Assembly: GCF_012395835.1 (NCBI RefSeq)
Contig: NZ_JAAZSQ010000019.1
Span: 1 to 64,000, forward strand
Direction of reading: 5' to 3'
Origin: Arthrobacter mobilis
Lineage (GTDB): Bacteria > Actinomycetota > Actinomycetes > Actinomycetales > Micrococcaceae
DNA: 64,000 nucleotides
In this document: piece by piece, positions 9,714-17,543 of the stretch
Layout: the number at the start of each line of letters is the position of its first letter
Position numbering within the stretch: the first letter of the stretch is position 1
Translations under genes and position numbers: made by a program
The notes under the pieces: generated by a model
What the model was told of the DNA's origin: nothing
The model's database searches: none
The model's input: the letters and a program-made list of their open reading frames with translations, nothing else

Positions 9714-10055
9714 ATGGCCAGATTTCCCGACGCGCAAAAGCCGGTCCGGGCTGCGGTAGTTCCGCAGCGAACCTGCATCGGCTGCCGGCGCCGGGATGCT
9801 CAGGCCGATTTGCTGCGGCTGGCAGTCACAGCGGCGGACGGCGCCAGCGCCGTCGTCGTGGACGAAGGCCGCCGTCTGCCCGGCCGGGGTGCGTGGCTGC
9901 ATCCCGATCCGGACTGCATGGCCTTGGCCGTGAAACGGCGGGCGTTCGGCAGGGCCTTCCGGGCCCGTGTCGACAGCAGCGCCGTGGAGAGCTACTTCCA
10001 CGCGCATCCAACCCCCAACCTGAAAGCGGGTCAGAAACCGATGGAAACCCGATGA
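9714..10055 (+). CDS. rnpM: YlxR/RnpM family RNA-binding protein
   Basis: A 113-residue basic protein with the YlxR (DUF448) signature 'RTCIGCRRR' at residues 19-27 and 'GRGAWLHPDPDC' further on. In Bacillus subtilis the family member binds RNase P RNA and modulates its activity (RnpM). Between nusA and infB this is the standard position in Gram-positive bacteria. ATG 9714 is preferred over the TTG at 9651 that would overlap the nusA stop, because the conserved domain begins just after it. The upstream TAGAAT (9704-9709) looks like a -10 but is only 4 nt away, so it may be coincidental. Confidence 0.88.
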   Translation: MARFPDAQKPVRAAVVPQRTCIGCRRRDAQADLLRLAVTAADGASAVVVDEGRRLPGRGAWLHPDPDCMALAVKRRAFGRAFRARVDSSAVESYFHAHPTPNLKAGQKPMETR

Positions 10056-10208
10056 GTGCCAAGCGATGAGCGCGCAGCAATGACACCTTTGTTGTGCGCT
10101 GCCCATGGCCGGACTGTGGCGTGCATGCACGCCGTGCCTGGCCACAGCAAGAATTAGACGGTTCGTACCCGGCAGGCCTGCCTCGGTGCGGACCGAGACA
10201 GGAGAAAT
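10056..10208 (+). promoter_or_regulatory. infB leader with a 16-nt perfect palindrome
   Basis: This 153-nt gap holds the perfect palindrome GGCGTGCATGCACGCC at 10118-10133, flanked by outer partially pairing arms (TGTGG / CCACA). The whole could form a stable hairpin or cruciform about 75 nt before the infB GTG. The segment immediately before infB (ACAGGAGAAAT) supplies the ribosome site. It may be an operator, an RNA processing site or a weak terminator; no U-tract follows. Confidence 0.4.
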
Positions 10209-13139
10209 GTGGCCAAGGTCCGCGTACACGAGCTCGCCAAGGAGCTCGGTATCACCTCTAAAGACGCAGTTGCCAAACTGCAGGAGCTGGGCGAGTTCGT
10301 CCGTTCCGCCTCATCCACCATCGAGGCGCCCGTCGTGAAGAAGCTTCGCGACGCGTTCCCGGCCGGCGGCAGCAAGGCTGCCCCGGCTCCCGCCCGGGCC
10401 CCGCAGGCTGCGCCGAAGCCGGCACCTGCGGCCCCCGCCCCCGGCGCCCCTGCGGAAGCCCCGGCTGCCAGGCCGTTGCCGGCCCCCGCTGCTCCGGCAG
10501 CTCCGGCCGCCGCGGCACCGGCTCCGGCTGCTCCGGCCAGGCCGGCCGCCCCGGCTCCGGCAGCGCCCGCTCCTGCGGCACCGGCCAAGCCTGCTGCTGC
10601 GGCTCCGGCCAGGCCGGCTGCTGCGGCACCGTCTGCTCCGGCACCGTCTGCTCCGGCTCCCGCCGCTGCGCGCGGTGCGGCGCCGGCCAAGCCCGGTGCC
10701 GGCGCTCCGCGTCCCGGCGCTCCCGCGCCCCGTCCGGGCGGTCCGCGTCCGGGCAACAACCCCTTCGCGACGTCCCAGGGCATGCCGCGCGGGGGCCGCG
10801 ACACCGAGCGCGCCCCGCGTCCGGGCAACAACCCCTTCGCTTCCTCCCAGGGCATGCCGCGTCCGGGTGGATCCCGTGACGGCGGTCCGCGTCCCGGAAC
10901 CCCGGGCCAGGGCGGTCCCCGTCCGGCGGCCGGCCAGGGCGGTCCCCGTCCGGGTGCTCCGCGTCCGGGTGCACCCCGTCCGGGTGCTCCGCGTCCGGCG
11001 GCGGGCCAGGGCGGTCCCCGTCCCGGCGGTCCGCGCCCGAACCCGGGCATGATGCCCAACCGCATCGAGCGTCCGGCTCCCGCCGGCCGTCCCGGTGCTC
11101 CCGGCCGTCCCGGCGGCGCAGGCCGTCCGGGCGGCGCGCCCGGCGCCGGTGGCGGTGCACCCGCCGGCGGCGGCTTCGGCAAGGGCGGCCGCGGCCGCGG
11201 CGGTACCCAGGGCGCCTTCGGCAAGGGAGGCGCCGGCCGCGGCAAGCAGCGCAAGTCCAAGCGCGCCAAGCGCCAGGAACTGGAGCAGATGAGCGCACCG
11301 TCGCTGGGCGGCGTGACCGTCCCGCGCGGTGACGGCAACACTGTTGTCCGGCTGCGCCGCGGTTCCTCCATTACCGACTTCGCGGATAAGATCGAGGCCA
11401 ACCCGGCTGCACTGGTGACCGTGCTGTTCCACCTGGGCGAGATGGCTACCGCCACGCAGTCCCTGGACGAGGAAACGTTCCAGCTCCTCGGCGAGGAGCT
11501 GGGCTACAAGATCCAGGTCGTCTCCCCCGAGGACGAGGAGCGCGAGCTGCTGGATTCCTTCGACATCGACCTGGAGGCCGAACTCGAGGCCGAAGGCGAC
11601 GAGGTCCTGGAGAAGCGCCCCGCCGTCGTCACCGTCATGGGCCACGTGGACCACGGCAAGACCCGGCTGCTGGACGCGATCCGCAACTCCAACGTCGTCG
11701 AAGGCGAGCACGGCGGCATCACCCAGCACATCGGTGCCTACCAGATCGCCTTCGAGCACGAGGGGATGCAGCGCAAGATCACCTTCATCGACACCCCGGG
11801 CCACGAGGCGTTCACCGCCATGCGTGCCCGTGGTGCCAAGGTCACGGACATCGCCATCCTGGTGGTGGCCGCGGACGACGGCGTCATGCCGCAGACGGTC
11901 GAGGCGCTCAACCACGCCCAGGCCGCCGGCGTGCCGATCGTGGTGGCCGTGAACAAGATCGACAAGGAAGGCGCCAACCCGGACAAGATCCGCGGCCAGC
12001 TGACCGAGTACGGCCTGGTTCCGGAAGAGTACGGCGGCGACACGATGTTCGTGGACGTCTCCGCACGCCAGCACCTGAACATCGACGAACTGCTCTCGGC
12101 GGTGCTGCTGACCGCCGATGCAGCCCTGGACCTGCGGGCCAACCCGAACAAGGACGCCCGTGGTATCGCGATCGAAGCGAACCTGGACAAGGGCCGCGGT
12201 GCGGTTGCCACCGTGCTGGTGCAGTCCGGAACGCTGCATGTCGGGGATACCATTGTCGCCGGCATTGCCCACGGCCGTGTCCGGGCCATGTTCGACGAGA
12301 ACGGCGAACCGGTGGAGGCGGCGGATCCGTCGCGTCCGGTGCAGGTCCTGGGCCTGTCCACTGTGCCGCGGGCCGGCGACACCTTCCTGGTCACCGACGA
12401 CGAGCGCACCGCACGCCAGATCGCCGAGAAGCGTGAAGCCGCCGACCGCAACGCCGCCCTGGCCAAGCGCCGGAAGCGGATCAGCCTGGAGGACTTCGAC
12501 AAGGCCGTGGCCGAGGGCAAGGTTGACACCCTCAACCTCATCCTCAAGGGCGACGTGTCCGGTGCGGTCGAAGCGCTCGAGGACTCGCTGCTCAAGATCG
12601 ATGTGGGCGAGGACGTGCAGCTGCGCGTTATCCACCGCGGTGTCGGCGCCATTACGCAGAACGACGTCAACCTGGCGACGGTGGACAACGCCATCATCAT
12701 CGGCTTCAACGTCAAGCCTGCCGAGAGGGTGGCCGAACTGGCCGACCGTGAAGGCGTTGACATGCGCTTCTACTCGGTCATCTACGCCGCCATCGACGAC
12801 ATCGAACTGGCGCTGAAAGGCATGCTGAAGCCGGAGTACGAAGAGGCGCAGCTCGGCACCGCCGAGGTCCGCGAAATCTTCCGGTCTTCCAAGTTCGGAA
12901 ACATCGCCGGTTCCATCGTGCGCTCGGGCACCATCCGCCGTAACTCCAAGGCGCGCGTTACCCGCGACGGCAACATCATCGGTGAGAACCTCACCGTGGA
13001 GTCGCTCAAGCGGTTCAAGGACGACGCGACCGAGGTCCGCGAAGGATTCGAGTGCGGTATCGGCCTTGGATCGTTCAACGACCTCAAGGAAGGCGACATC
13101 ATCGAAACCTACGAGATGCGCGAGAAGCCGCGCGTCTGA
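10209..13139 (+). CDS. infB: Translation initiation factor IF-2
   Basis: IF-2 is the GTPase that recruits formyl-Met-tRNA to the 30S subunit and promotes subunit joining. The product has 976 residues. A conserved N-terminal helical subdomain (1-50, '[21 protein letters not shown]') is followed by about 300 residues of Ala/Pro then Gly/Arg/Pro-rich linker (about 55-355). The G domain contains GHVDHGKT (478-485), DTPGH (528-532) and NKID (582-585), then come domains II, III and C2 to residue 976. The start is GTG 10209 with GGAG 5 nt upstream. Repeated '[11 protein letters not shown]'-like units in the linker (nucleotides about 10730-11100) give tandem DNA repeats. Two hairpins follow the stop. 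Confidence 0.97.
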   Translation: MAKVRVHELAKELGITSKDAVAKLQELGEFVRSASSTIEAPVVKKLRDAFPAGGSKAAPAPARAPQAAPKPAPAAPAPGAPAEAPAARPLPAPAAPAAPAAAAPAPAAPARPAAPAPAAPAPAAPAKPAAAAPARPAAAAPSAPAPSAPAPAAARGAAPAKPGAGAPRPGAPAPRPGGPRPGNNPFATSQGMPRGGRDTERAPRPGNNPFASSQGMPRPGGSRDGGPRPGTPGQGGPRPAAGQGGPRPGAPRPGAPRPGAPRPAAGQGGPRPGGPRPNPGMMPNRIERPAPAGRPGAPGRPGGAGRPGGAPGAGGGAPAGGGFGKGGRGRGGTQGAFGKGGAGRGKQRKSKRAKRQELEQMSAPSLGGVTVPRGDGNTVVRLRRGSSITDFADKIEANPAALVTVLFHLGEMATATQSLDEETFQLLGEELGYKIQVVSPEDEERELLDSFDIDLEAELEAEGDEVLEKRPAVVTVMGHVDHGKTRLLDAIRNSNVVEGEHGGITQHIGAYQIAFEHEGMQRKITFIDTPGHEAFTAMRARGAKVTDIAILVVAADDGVMPQTVEALNHAQAAGVPIVVAVNKIDKEGANPDKIRGQLTEYGLVPEEYGGDTMFVDVSARQHLNIDELLSAVLLTADAALDLRANPNKDARGIAIEANLDKGRGAVATVLVQSGTLHVGDTIVAGIAHGRVRAMFDENGEPVEAADPSRPVQVLGLSTVPRAGDTFLVTDDERTARQIAEKREAADRNAALAKRRKRISLEDFDKAVAEGKVDTLNLILKGDVSGAVEALEDSLLKIDVGEDVQLRVIHRGVGAITQNDVNLATVDNAIIIGFNVKPAERVAELADREGVDMRFYSVIYAAIDDIELALKGMLKPEYEEAQLGTAEVREIFRSSKFGNIAGSIVRSGTIRRNSKARVTRDGNIIGENLTVESLKRFKDDATEVREGFECGIGLGSFNDLKEGDIIETYEMREKPRV

Positions 13140-13161
13140 GTGGGGTATTCCCGCCCCACTC
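13138..13161 (+). terminator. Hairpin overlapping the infB stop codon
   Basis: GAGTGGGG (13138-13145) pairs perfectly with CCCCACTC (13154-13161) across an 8-nt loop. The left arm begins inside the TGA stop. No run of T follows, so this is a weak or non-canonical terminator, or a 3'-end stabilising stem. Confidence 0.45.
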
Positions 13162-13171
13162 GGTAATTGAT

Positions 13172-13209
13172 GGCGGCGGACGGCTTGCATACGGCAGCCG
13201 TCCGCCGCC
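13172..13209 (+). terminator. 13-bp perfect stem between infB and rbfA
   Basis: GGCGGCGGACGGC (13172-13184) pairs with GCCGTCCGCCGCC (13197-13209) around a 12-nt loop. It is very stable and lies 10 nt after the previous hairpin. Lack of a U-tract is common for actinobacterial terminators; partial read-through into rbfA is likely. Confidence 0.5.
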
Positions 13210-13326
13210 GTCGTTCCCGACGTGAAGCGGCAGGGGTTCCCGCCCCGGGTATGCGAGGGGCGGGGCAGCCGCTGAACGGAACCGGGACTGGTAATTTTTG
13301 CAAGCAAGGAACCACAAGGAGGGGCC

Positions 13327-13851
13327 ATGGCAGATCCGGCACGCGCCGCACGGCTGGCACAGCGCATCAAGGTAGTGGTTGCCCAGGCACTGGGCAAGCG
13401 GGTCAAGGACCCGCGGGTGGACAGCATTACGATCACCGACGCGCGGGTGACCAACGACCTGCAGCACGCCACCGTCTACTACACCGTCTACGGCGACGAC
13501 GAGGCCCAGCAGGGCGCCCGCGCCGCCCTGGAGAAGGCCAAGGGCGTGCTGCGCAGCGAGGTCGGCCGCAACATCACCGCCCGCCTGACCCCGACCCTGG
13601 AGTTCGTTCCGGACGAGGTCCCGGTCAATGCCGGCCAGATCGAGGAGCTGCTGCGCAAGGCCCGGGCGCGGGATGCCGAGGTGGCGGCCCTGGCACAGGG
13701 CGCCGCCTTCGCCGGCGAGGCCGACCCGTACAAGAACGCCGAGTCCGGCGAGGACTATGAGGAGGCCGACGACGACGACAGCCTGCCCGGCGAGGGCGGG
13801 GAGCACGCCGGGGACCCCGGGGACGGCGGGGACGCGGATCAGCGCCGCTGA
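13327..13851 (+). CDS. rbfA: 30S ribosome-binding factor RbfA
   Basis: RbfA is a KH-type cold-adaptation factor that binds the 5' region of 16S rRNA during 30S maturation. The protein is 174 residues; the KH domain covers about 1-115 ('ARAARLAQRIKVVVAQAL', 'ATVYYTVYGDD', 'TPTLEFVPDE'). An extra acidic tail of about 55 residues rich in Glu, Asp and Gly is typical of actinobacterial homologues and probably disordered. ATG 13327 has an excellent site (AAGGAGGGG) 2-3 nt upstream of the start context. It follows infB after a 187-nt hairpin-rich gap. Confidence 0.95.
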   Translation: MADPARAARLAQRIKVVVAQALGKRVKDPRVDSITITDARVTNDLQHATVYYTVYGDDEAQQGARAALEKAKGVLRSEVGRNITARLTPTLEFVPDEVPVNAGQIEELLRKARARDAEVAALAQGAAFAGEADPYKNAESGEDYEEADDDDSLPGEGGEHAGDPGDGGDADQRR

Positions 13852-13887
13852 CGCCCCCGCGCGTCCGGAGCCCCGGGTTCGACGCCA

Positions 13888-13893
13888 TATACT
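13888..13893 (+). promoter_or_regulatory. -10 hexamer TATACT, leaderless-type, truB
   Basis: TATACT is 7 nt before GTG 13901. The purine stretch GAAAGG between them is too close to the start to act as a normal ribosome site. Confidence 0.5.
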
Positions 13894-13900
13894 GAAAGGC

Positions 13901-14854
13901 GTGGATTCGGGGCAAGCATCGGGACAGCCGGCAGGACAGGTGGCCGTCCAGGCCCGGTCGGGACTGGTGATAGTGGACAAGCCGCAGGGATGGACCAGCC
14001 ACGATGTGGTCGGCCGCCTGCGGCGGCTGGCAGGGACCCGGAAGGTCGGCCATGCCGGCACCCTGGACCCGATGGCCACCGGAGTGCTGGTGGTCGGGAT
14101 CAACCGGGCCACCCGGCTGCTGACCTACATTGTCGGCGCCGCCAAGACCTACACGGCCACGATCAGGCTCGGCCAGTCCACCGTCACCGACGACGCCGAG
14201 GGCGCGGTGCTGACCGAAACGATCGCCGCCGCGGTGACCGGGGAGGCCATCCGGCAGGCTGCCGCGGCGCTGACGGGCGAGATCAGCCAGGTGCCCAGCA
14301 GTGTCTCGGCCATCAAGATCAACGGCGAACGCTCCTACGCCCGGGTCCGGTCCGGGGAAACGGTGCAGCTGCAGGCCCGTCCGGTGACCGTGCACCGGTT
14401 CGACATCCACGACATCCACCGGGTCCGCGGCGGCAGGCTGCTGGACGTGGACGTGACGGTGGAATGCTCCTCCGGCACCTACGTGCGGGCCCTGGCCCGG
14501 GACTTGGGCTCGGCCCTGGGCGTGGGCGGGCACCTGACGGCGCTGCGCCGCACCCGCGTGGGCCCCTTCGGCATCGAGGCGGCCGCCACGCTGGAGGAAC
14601 TGGCTTCAGACCTGAGGGTCCTGGACCTGGACGATGCCGCACGGGTACTGTTCCCGGTCCGCGAACTCGATGCGGCCGAGGCCCTGGACCTGTCCCATGG
14701 CCGGCGGATCGGCGCGGGGGAGCCGGCCGCCGCGGGGGCGCCGCCGGCGGCGGCCTTCGCCCCCGACGGGCGCCTGGTGGCGCTGCTGCAGAACCGCGGC
14801 AGCGAGGCCCGGCCGCTGCTGGTCTTCGCCCCGGGGCAGGAAGCCCAGCGGTGA
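13901..14854 (+). CDS. truB: tRNA pseudouridine(55) synthase
   Basis: TruB isomerises U55 to pseudouridine in the T-loop of tRNAs. The product is 317 residues with the catalytic motif 'GHAGTLDPMATG' and nucleophile Asp56, then 'KTYTATIRLG', the TruB insert and 'CSSGTYVRALARDLG'; a C-terminal PUA-like extension includes an Ala/Pro-rich loop. GTG 13901 gives about 20 extra residues before the conserved 'SGLVIVDKPQGW', so a later GTG (about 13940) is possible, but the TATACT hexamer 7 nt upstream supports 13901. The next gene starts inside its stop codon. Confidence 0.93.
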   Translation: MDSGQASGQPAGQVAVQARSGLVIVDKPQGWTSHDVVGRLRRLAGTRKVGHAGTLDPMATGVLVVGINRATRLLTYIVGAAKTYTATIRLGQSTVTDDAEGAVLTETIAAAVTGEAIRQAAAALTGEISQVPSSVSAIKINGERSYARVRSGETVQLQARPVTVHRFDIHDIHRVRGGRLLDVDVTVECSSGTYVRALARDLGSALGVGGHLTALRRTRVGPFGIEAAATLEELASDLRVLDLDDAARVLFPVRELDAAEALDLSHGRRIGAGEPAAAGAPPAAAFAPDGRLVALLQNRGSEARPLLVFAPGQEAQR

Positions 14855-15225
14855 TCGTCGACGGCTTCTTCATTGCCGGGGCCGTCGTCGCGCTGGTGTC
14901 GGCCCTGGTCTGCGTCGCCGCTGCCGTGATCCGGCAGCCGCCCAACGACATCACCATCCTCTCGGTGGCGGCGGTGGAGCTGTTCCTGCTGGTCTACGGC
15001 ACGGCGGCCATCGTCCGCCAGGCGGGCGGCGAGGCCGTTGCCGGCGAGGCGTGGGAGTTCTGGGGCTACTGGGTGACGGCCCTGCTGGTGCCGGTGGCGG
15101 CCTTCTGGTGGGCGATCCTGGAACGCAGCCGGTGGAGCAACCTGGTCCTGGGCGCAGCCGGCCTGACGATCATCGTCATGCTGGTGCGGATGGAGCAGAT
15201 CTGGGACGCGGTGCCGGCGGCCTGA
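14851..15225 (+). CDS. Small integral membrane protein, unknown function
   Basis: The 124-residue hydrophobic protein has four likely transmembrane helices (about 5-27, 35-56, 70-90 and 97-115) and little else; the short polar loops include 'RQPPNDIT' and 'RQAGGEAVAGEAWEF'. I recognise no enzyme or transporter motif. GTG 14851 overlaps the truB stop (GTGA), so it is probably translated in concert with truB. A second membrane protein follows 27 nt later, and the pair lies before ribF. A comparable pair of small membrane proteins occurs near truB in Micrococcaceae as I remember it, but its function is undescribed. Confidence 0.75.
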   Translation: MIVDGFFIAGAVVALVSALVCVAAAVIRQPPNDITILSVAAVELFLLVYGTAAIVRQAGGEAVAGEAWEFWGYWVTALLVPVAAFWWAILERSRWSNLVLGAAGLTIIVMLVRMEQIWDAVPAA

Positions 15226-15252
15226 GCAGATCGACAGGACTAAGAACGCAGG

Positions 15253-15738
15253 ATGAAGAAAACGATGAAAGCATCACGGCCGCGGACAGCCCGCGGCGTC
15301 CCGGCGGCTACCGGCGGGCCGGCACCGTACCGGTCCAAAGCCAGCGGTCCGGGGCGGCTGCTGGTGGCGGTGTACGGGGTCTTCGCGCTCTCGGCGTCGG
15401 CGCGCGCCGGCTACCAGATTGCCACCAAGTTCTCCGAGGCGCCGCTGGCGTACCTGCTCTCGGCCCTGGCCGCCGCGGTCTACGTCGTCGCCACCATCGC
15501 CCTGGCCCGCTCCGGCCCGCGCGCCTACTGGCTCTCCGTGGCGGCCGTGGGGGTGGAGCTGGCCGGGGTGCTGGCCGTGGGCCTGTTCAGCCTGCTGGAT
15601 GCGGCCGCGCTGCCGCACGACACCGTCTGGTCGGGCTTCGGCAAGGGCTACGGGTACGTGCCGCTGGTCCTGCCCGTGGTCGGGCTCTGGTGGCTCTACC
15701 GCCACCGTCCCGGCACCGCGGCCGGACGCCGGGGCTGA
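15253..15738 (+). CDS. Integral membrane protein, unknown function
   Basis: The 161-residue protein has a basic, Pro/Gly-rich cytoplasmic N-terminus (about 1-32) and four hydrophobic helices (about 36-54, 63-85, 92-114 and 134-150), ending in a basic tail. The first loop carries 'SARAGYQIATKF' and the last 'SGFGKGYGYVPL', which look conserved but match no family known to me. ATG 15253 and ATG 15265 are both possible starts; the second has GCAGGATGAAGA upstream. The context is the truB-ribF interval, downstream of another small membrane protein. Confidence 0.75.
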   Translation: MKKTMKASRPRTARGVPAATGGPAPYRSKASGPGRLLVAVYGVFALSASARAGYQIATKFSEAPLAYLLSALAAAVYVVATIALARSGPRAYWLSVAAVGVELAGVLAVGLFSLLDAAALPHDTVWSGFGKGYGYVPLVLPVVGLWWLYRHRPGTAAGRRG

Positions 15739-15840
15739 CCCCGGTGTCCGACCAGCAGTTGCTGATCGGCCATAATGGATAGCGGCAGGCGGGAAGACCT
15801 GACTCACCGGACCTATCGGACAAGACGCAAGGAGCGTGCT

Positions 15841-16821
15841 GTGCACTACTGGAATGACCTGGCCGAAGTGCCTTCCGGCTACGGTCCGTCAGTGGTGACG
15901 CTGGGCAACTTCGACGGCGTGCACCGCGGCCACCAGCGGGTGCTGGAGACGCTGGTGGAGACCGCTGCCCGGCACGATGCCAAGGCGGTGGCCATTTCCT
16001 TCGACCCGCATCCGGCACAGGTCCACCGCCCGGAGACCGCCCCGCCGCAGATCATGGGCCTGCAGGACCGCGTGGAAGCCCTGTCCGAGACCGGGATCGA
16101 CGCCCTGCTGATGATGCACTACACGCTGGAACTGGCCAGCAACACCCCGGAAGAGTTCGTCCGCACCGTGCTGGTGGAGGCGCTCGGCGTCTGCGCCGTG
16201 GTGATCGGCCACGACGTGCGCTTCGGCAAGGACAACACCGGGGACCTGGGCACCATGCAGGAACTGGGGGAGCACTTTGGCTTCGCCGTGTACGTCATCG
16301 AGGAATACGGCTCGGACCAGCCCGATGCCCCGGACACCCTGCACGGGGGCCGGCGCTGCTCCTCGACCTGGGTGCGCGAGGCCCTGATGGCCGGCGACGT
16401 GGCCACCGCCGCCCAGGTGCTGGGCCGGCTGCACCGCGTGCGCGGGGAAGTGGTGCACGGCGACGCGCGCGGCCGGGACCTGGGCTTTCCCACGGCGAAC
16501 CTGTCCCCGGACTCCTCCGGGCTGGTGCCGGCCGACGGCGTCTACGCCGGCTGGCTGATCGACGCCTCGGGCCAGCGTTGGCCGGCCGCCATTTCGGTGG
16601 GCTCGAACCCCACCTTCGAAGGCGCCAGCCGCCGGGTGGAGGCGCACGTGATCGACCGCCCCGCCGAAGCCGTGGAGGACTTCGATCTGTACGGGCAGAC
16701 CGTGGTGGTCGAATTCGTCGCCCGGCTGCGCGGCATGGTCGCCTACTCCGGGCTGGACGCGCTGACCGCCCAAATGGCCCTGGACGTCGCCCGGACCCGG
16801 GCACTGCTTTCGACAGACTGA
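15841..16821 (+). CDS. ribF: Bifunctional riboflavin kinase/FAD synthetase
   Basis: RibF phosphorylates riboflavin to FMN and adenylylates FMN to FAD. The product is 326 residues. The N-terminal FMN adenylyltransferase domain has 'TLGNFDGVHRGH' with the nucleotidyltransferase motif HRGH at 28-31, and 'CSSTWVREAL' as the second signature. The C-terminal kinase domain (about 190-326) contains 'GRDLGFPTANL' and 'GVYAGW'. The start is GTG 15841 with AAGGAG 6 nt upstream; an ATG at 15775 lies upstream of this site and is rejected. In M. tuberculosis ribF likewise precedes rpsO (Rv2786c-Rv2785c). Confidence 0.96.
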   Translation: MHYWNDLAEVPSGYGPSVVTLGNFDGVHRGHQRVLETLVETAARHDAKAVAISFDPHPAQVHRPETAPPQIMGLQDRVEALSETGIDALLMMHYTLELASNTPEEFVRTVLVEALGVCAVVIGHDVRFGKDNTGDLGTMQELGEHFGFAVYVIEEYGSDQPDAPDTLHGGRRCSSTWVREALMAGDVATAAQVLGRLHRVRGEVVHGDARGRDLGFPTANLSPDSSGLVPADGVYAGWLIDASGQRWPAAISVGSNPTFEGASRRVEAHVIDRPAEAVEDFDLYGQTVVVEFVARLRGMVAYSGLDALTAQMALDVARTRALLSTD

Positions 16822-16838
16822 GTACCGCACGGTAGACT
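16810..16838 (+). promoter_or_regulatory. rpsO promoter
   Basis: TCGACA (16810-16815), a 17-nt spacer and TAGACT (16833-16838) make a good housekeeping-type promoter at the ribF stop. Transcription from about 16845 would give a leader of roughly 150 nt before the rpsO GTG, long enough to hold a structured S15 autoregulation site. Confidence 0.6.
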
Positions 16839-16995
16839 TGTGTCCAAATTTGGCTGCGGTCCGTGGCGGCTGAATTTCTTTGTGCCTGCCCGCAGTTTCC
16901 CGGTACCGTCCGGCTGATTCCTGCCGGCCGCAGGCGCGGAGTACCCGGCAGCGAAGTGTTGTTCGGGCCTCACGGCACAATTTCTAGGAGTTACT

Positions 16996-17265
16996 GTGGC
17001 ACTGGACGCCGCTGTCAAGCAGGAAATCATCAAGGCTTACGCCACCCACGAGGGCGACACGGGTTCTCCCGAGGTGCAGATCGCAGTTCTGTCCCGCCGC
17101 ATCTCGGACCTGACGGAGCACCTGAAGATGCACAAGCACGACCACCACACCCGCCGCGGCCTGATGGCCCTGGTCGGCCGCCGTCGTCGTATGCTCAGCT
17201 ACCTGCACGACACCGACATCAACCGCTACCGTTCGCTCATCGAGCGTCTCGGCCTGCGCCGCTAG
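16996..17265 (+). CDS. rpsO: 30S ribosomal protein S15
   Basis: uS15 binds the central domain of 16S rRNA early in 30S assembly. The 89-residue product is full length and shows the conserved '[19 protein letters not shown]' and '[19 protein letters not shown]' segments. GTG 16996 has TAGGAG 6 nt upstream. It has its own promoter candidate just after ribF and a structured leader. As in most bacteria it is followed by pnp, and the gap between the two carries a hairpin that in other bacteria is an RNase III processing site. Confidence 0.98.
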   Translation: MALDAAVKQEIIKAYATHEGDTGSPEVQIAVLSRRISDLTEHLKMHKHDHHTRRGLMALVGRRRRMLSYLHDTDINRYRSLIERLGLRR

Positions 17266-17271
17266 CCGGAA

Positions 17272-17305
17272 GCGGGGCGGAGCCTGGTACTGGGCGCCGC
17301 CCCGC
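17272..17305 (+). terminator. 9-bp hairpin downstream of rpsO
   Basis: GCGGGGCGG (17272-17280) pairs with CCGCCCCGC (17297-17305) around a 16-nt loop, 6 nt after the rpsO stop. There is no U-tract. It may act as an attenuating terminator or as the double-stranded processing site known in the rpsO-pnp gap of E. coli and Streptomyces. Confidence 0.55.
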
Positions 17306-17311
17306 GTCCTG

Positions 17312-17360
17312 CGGCACAATCAAATAACCGGTTCGTAGAACCGGCACAATTCAATAACCG
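17312..17360 (+). repeat. Imperfect 19-nt direct repeats flanking a hairpin in the pnp leader
   Basis: CGGCACAATCAAATAACCG (17312-17330) recurs as CGGCACAATTCAATAACCG (17342-17360), 17 of 19 bases identical. Between and overlapping them CCGGTTC GTA GAACCGG (17328-17344) forms a 7-bp stem with a 3-nt loop. The AT-rich core stands out in this GC-rich sequence. It could be a protein-binding or RNA-processing site controlling pnp. The remaining leader to the pnp start shows a further stem (CCCACGGG...CCCGTG, near 17407-17429) but no gene. Confidence 0.5.
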
Positions 17361-17543
17361 AAAACAGGAGTGTCCGCACCACGGCATTCGCGGTCCTCGG
17401 TAGTGGCCCACGGGAAGCAATCGCCCGTGCGCCTCGATCGAAGACCGGGTGTTGTACAGGTACTGCCGGCCACGCACACGCTCCGGCCGCGCCTGGGCCG
17501 GTGCAGGCGCCTCCTGATGATTCAGGAAATGGAGGTGGCTCTC

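Noticed and set aside
10311-13472. 1053-codon open frame on the minus strand across infB
   Set aside because: It is the antisense shadow of the GC-rich infB codons. The predicted protein is low-complexity Gly/Arg/Leu-rich with no domain, whereas the plus strand encodes canonical IF-2.
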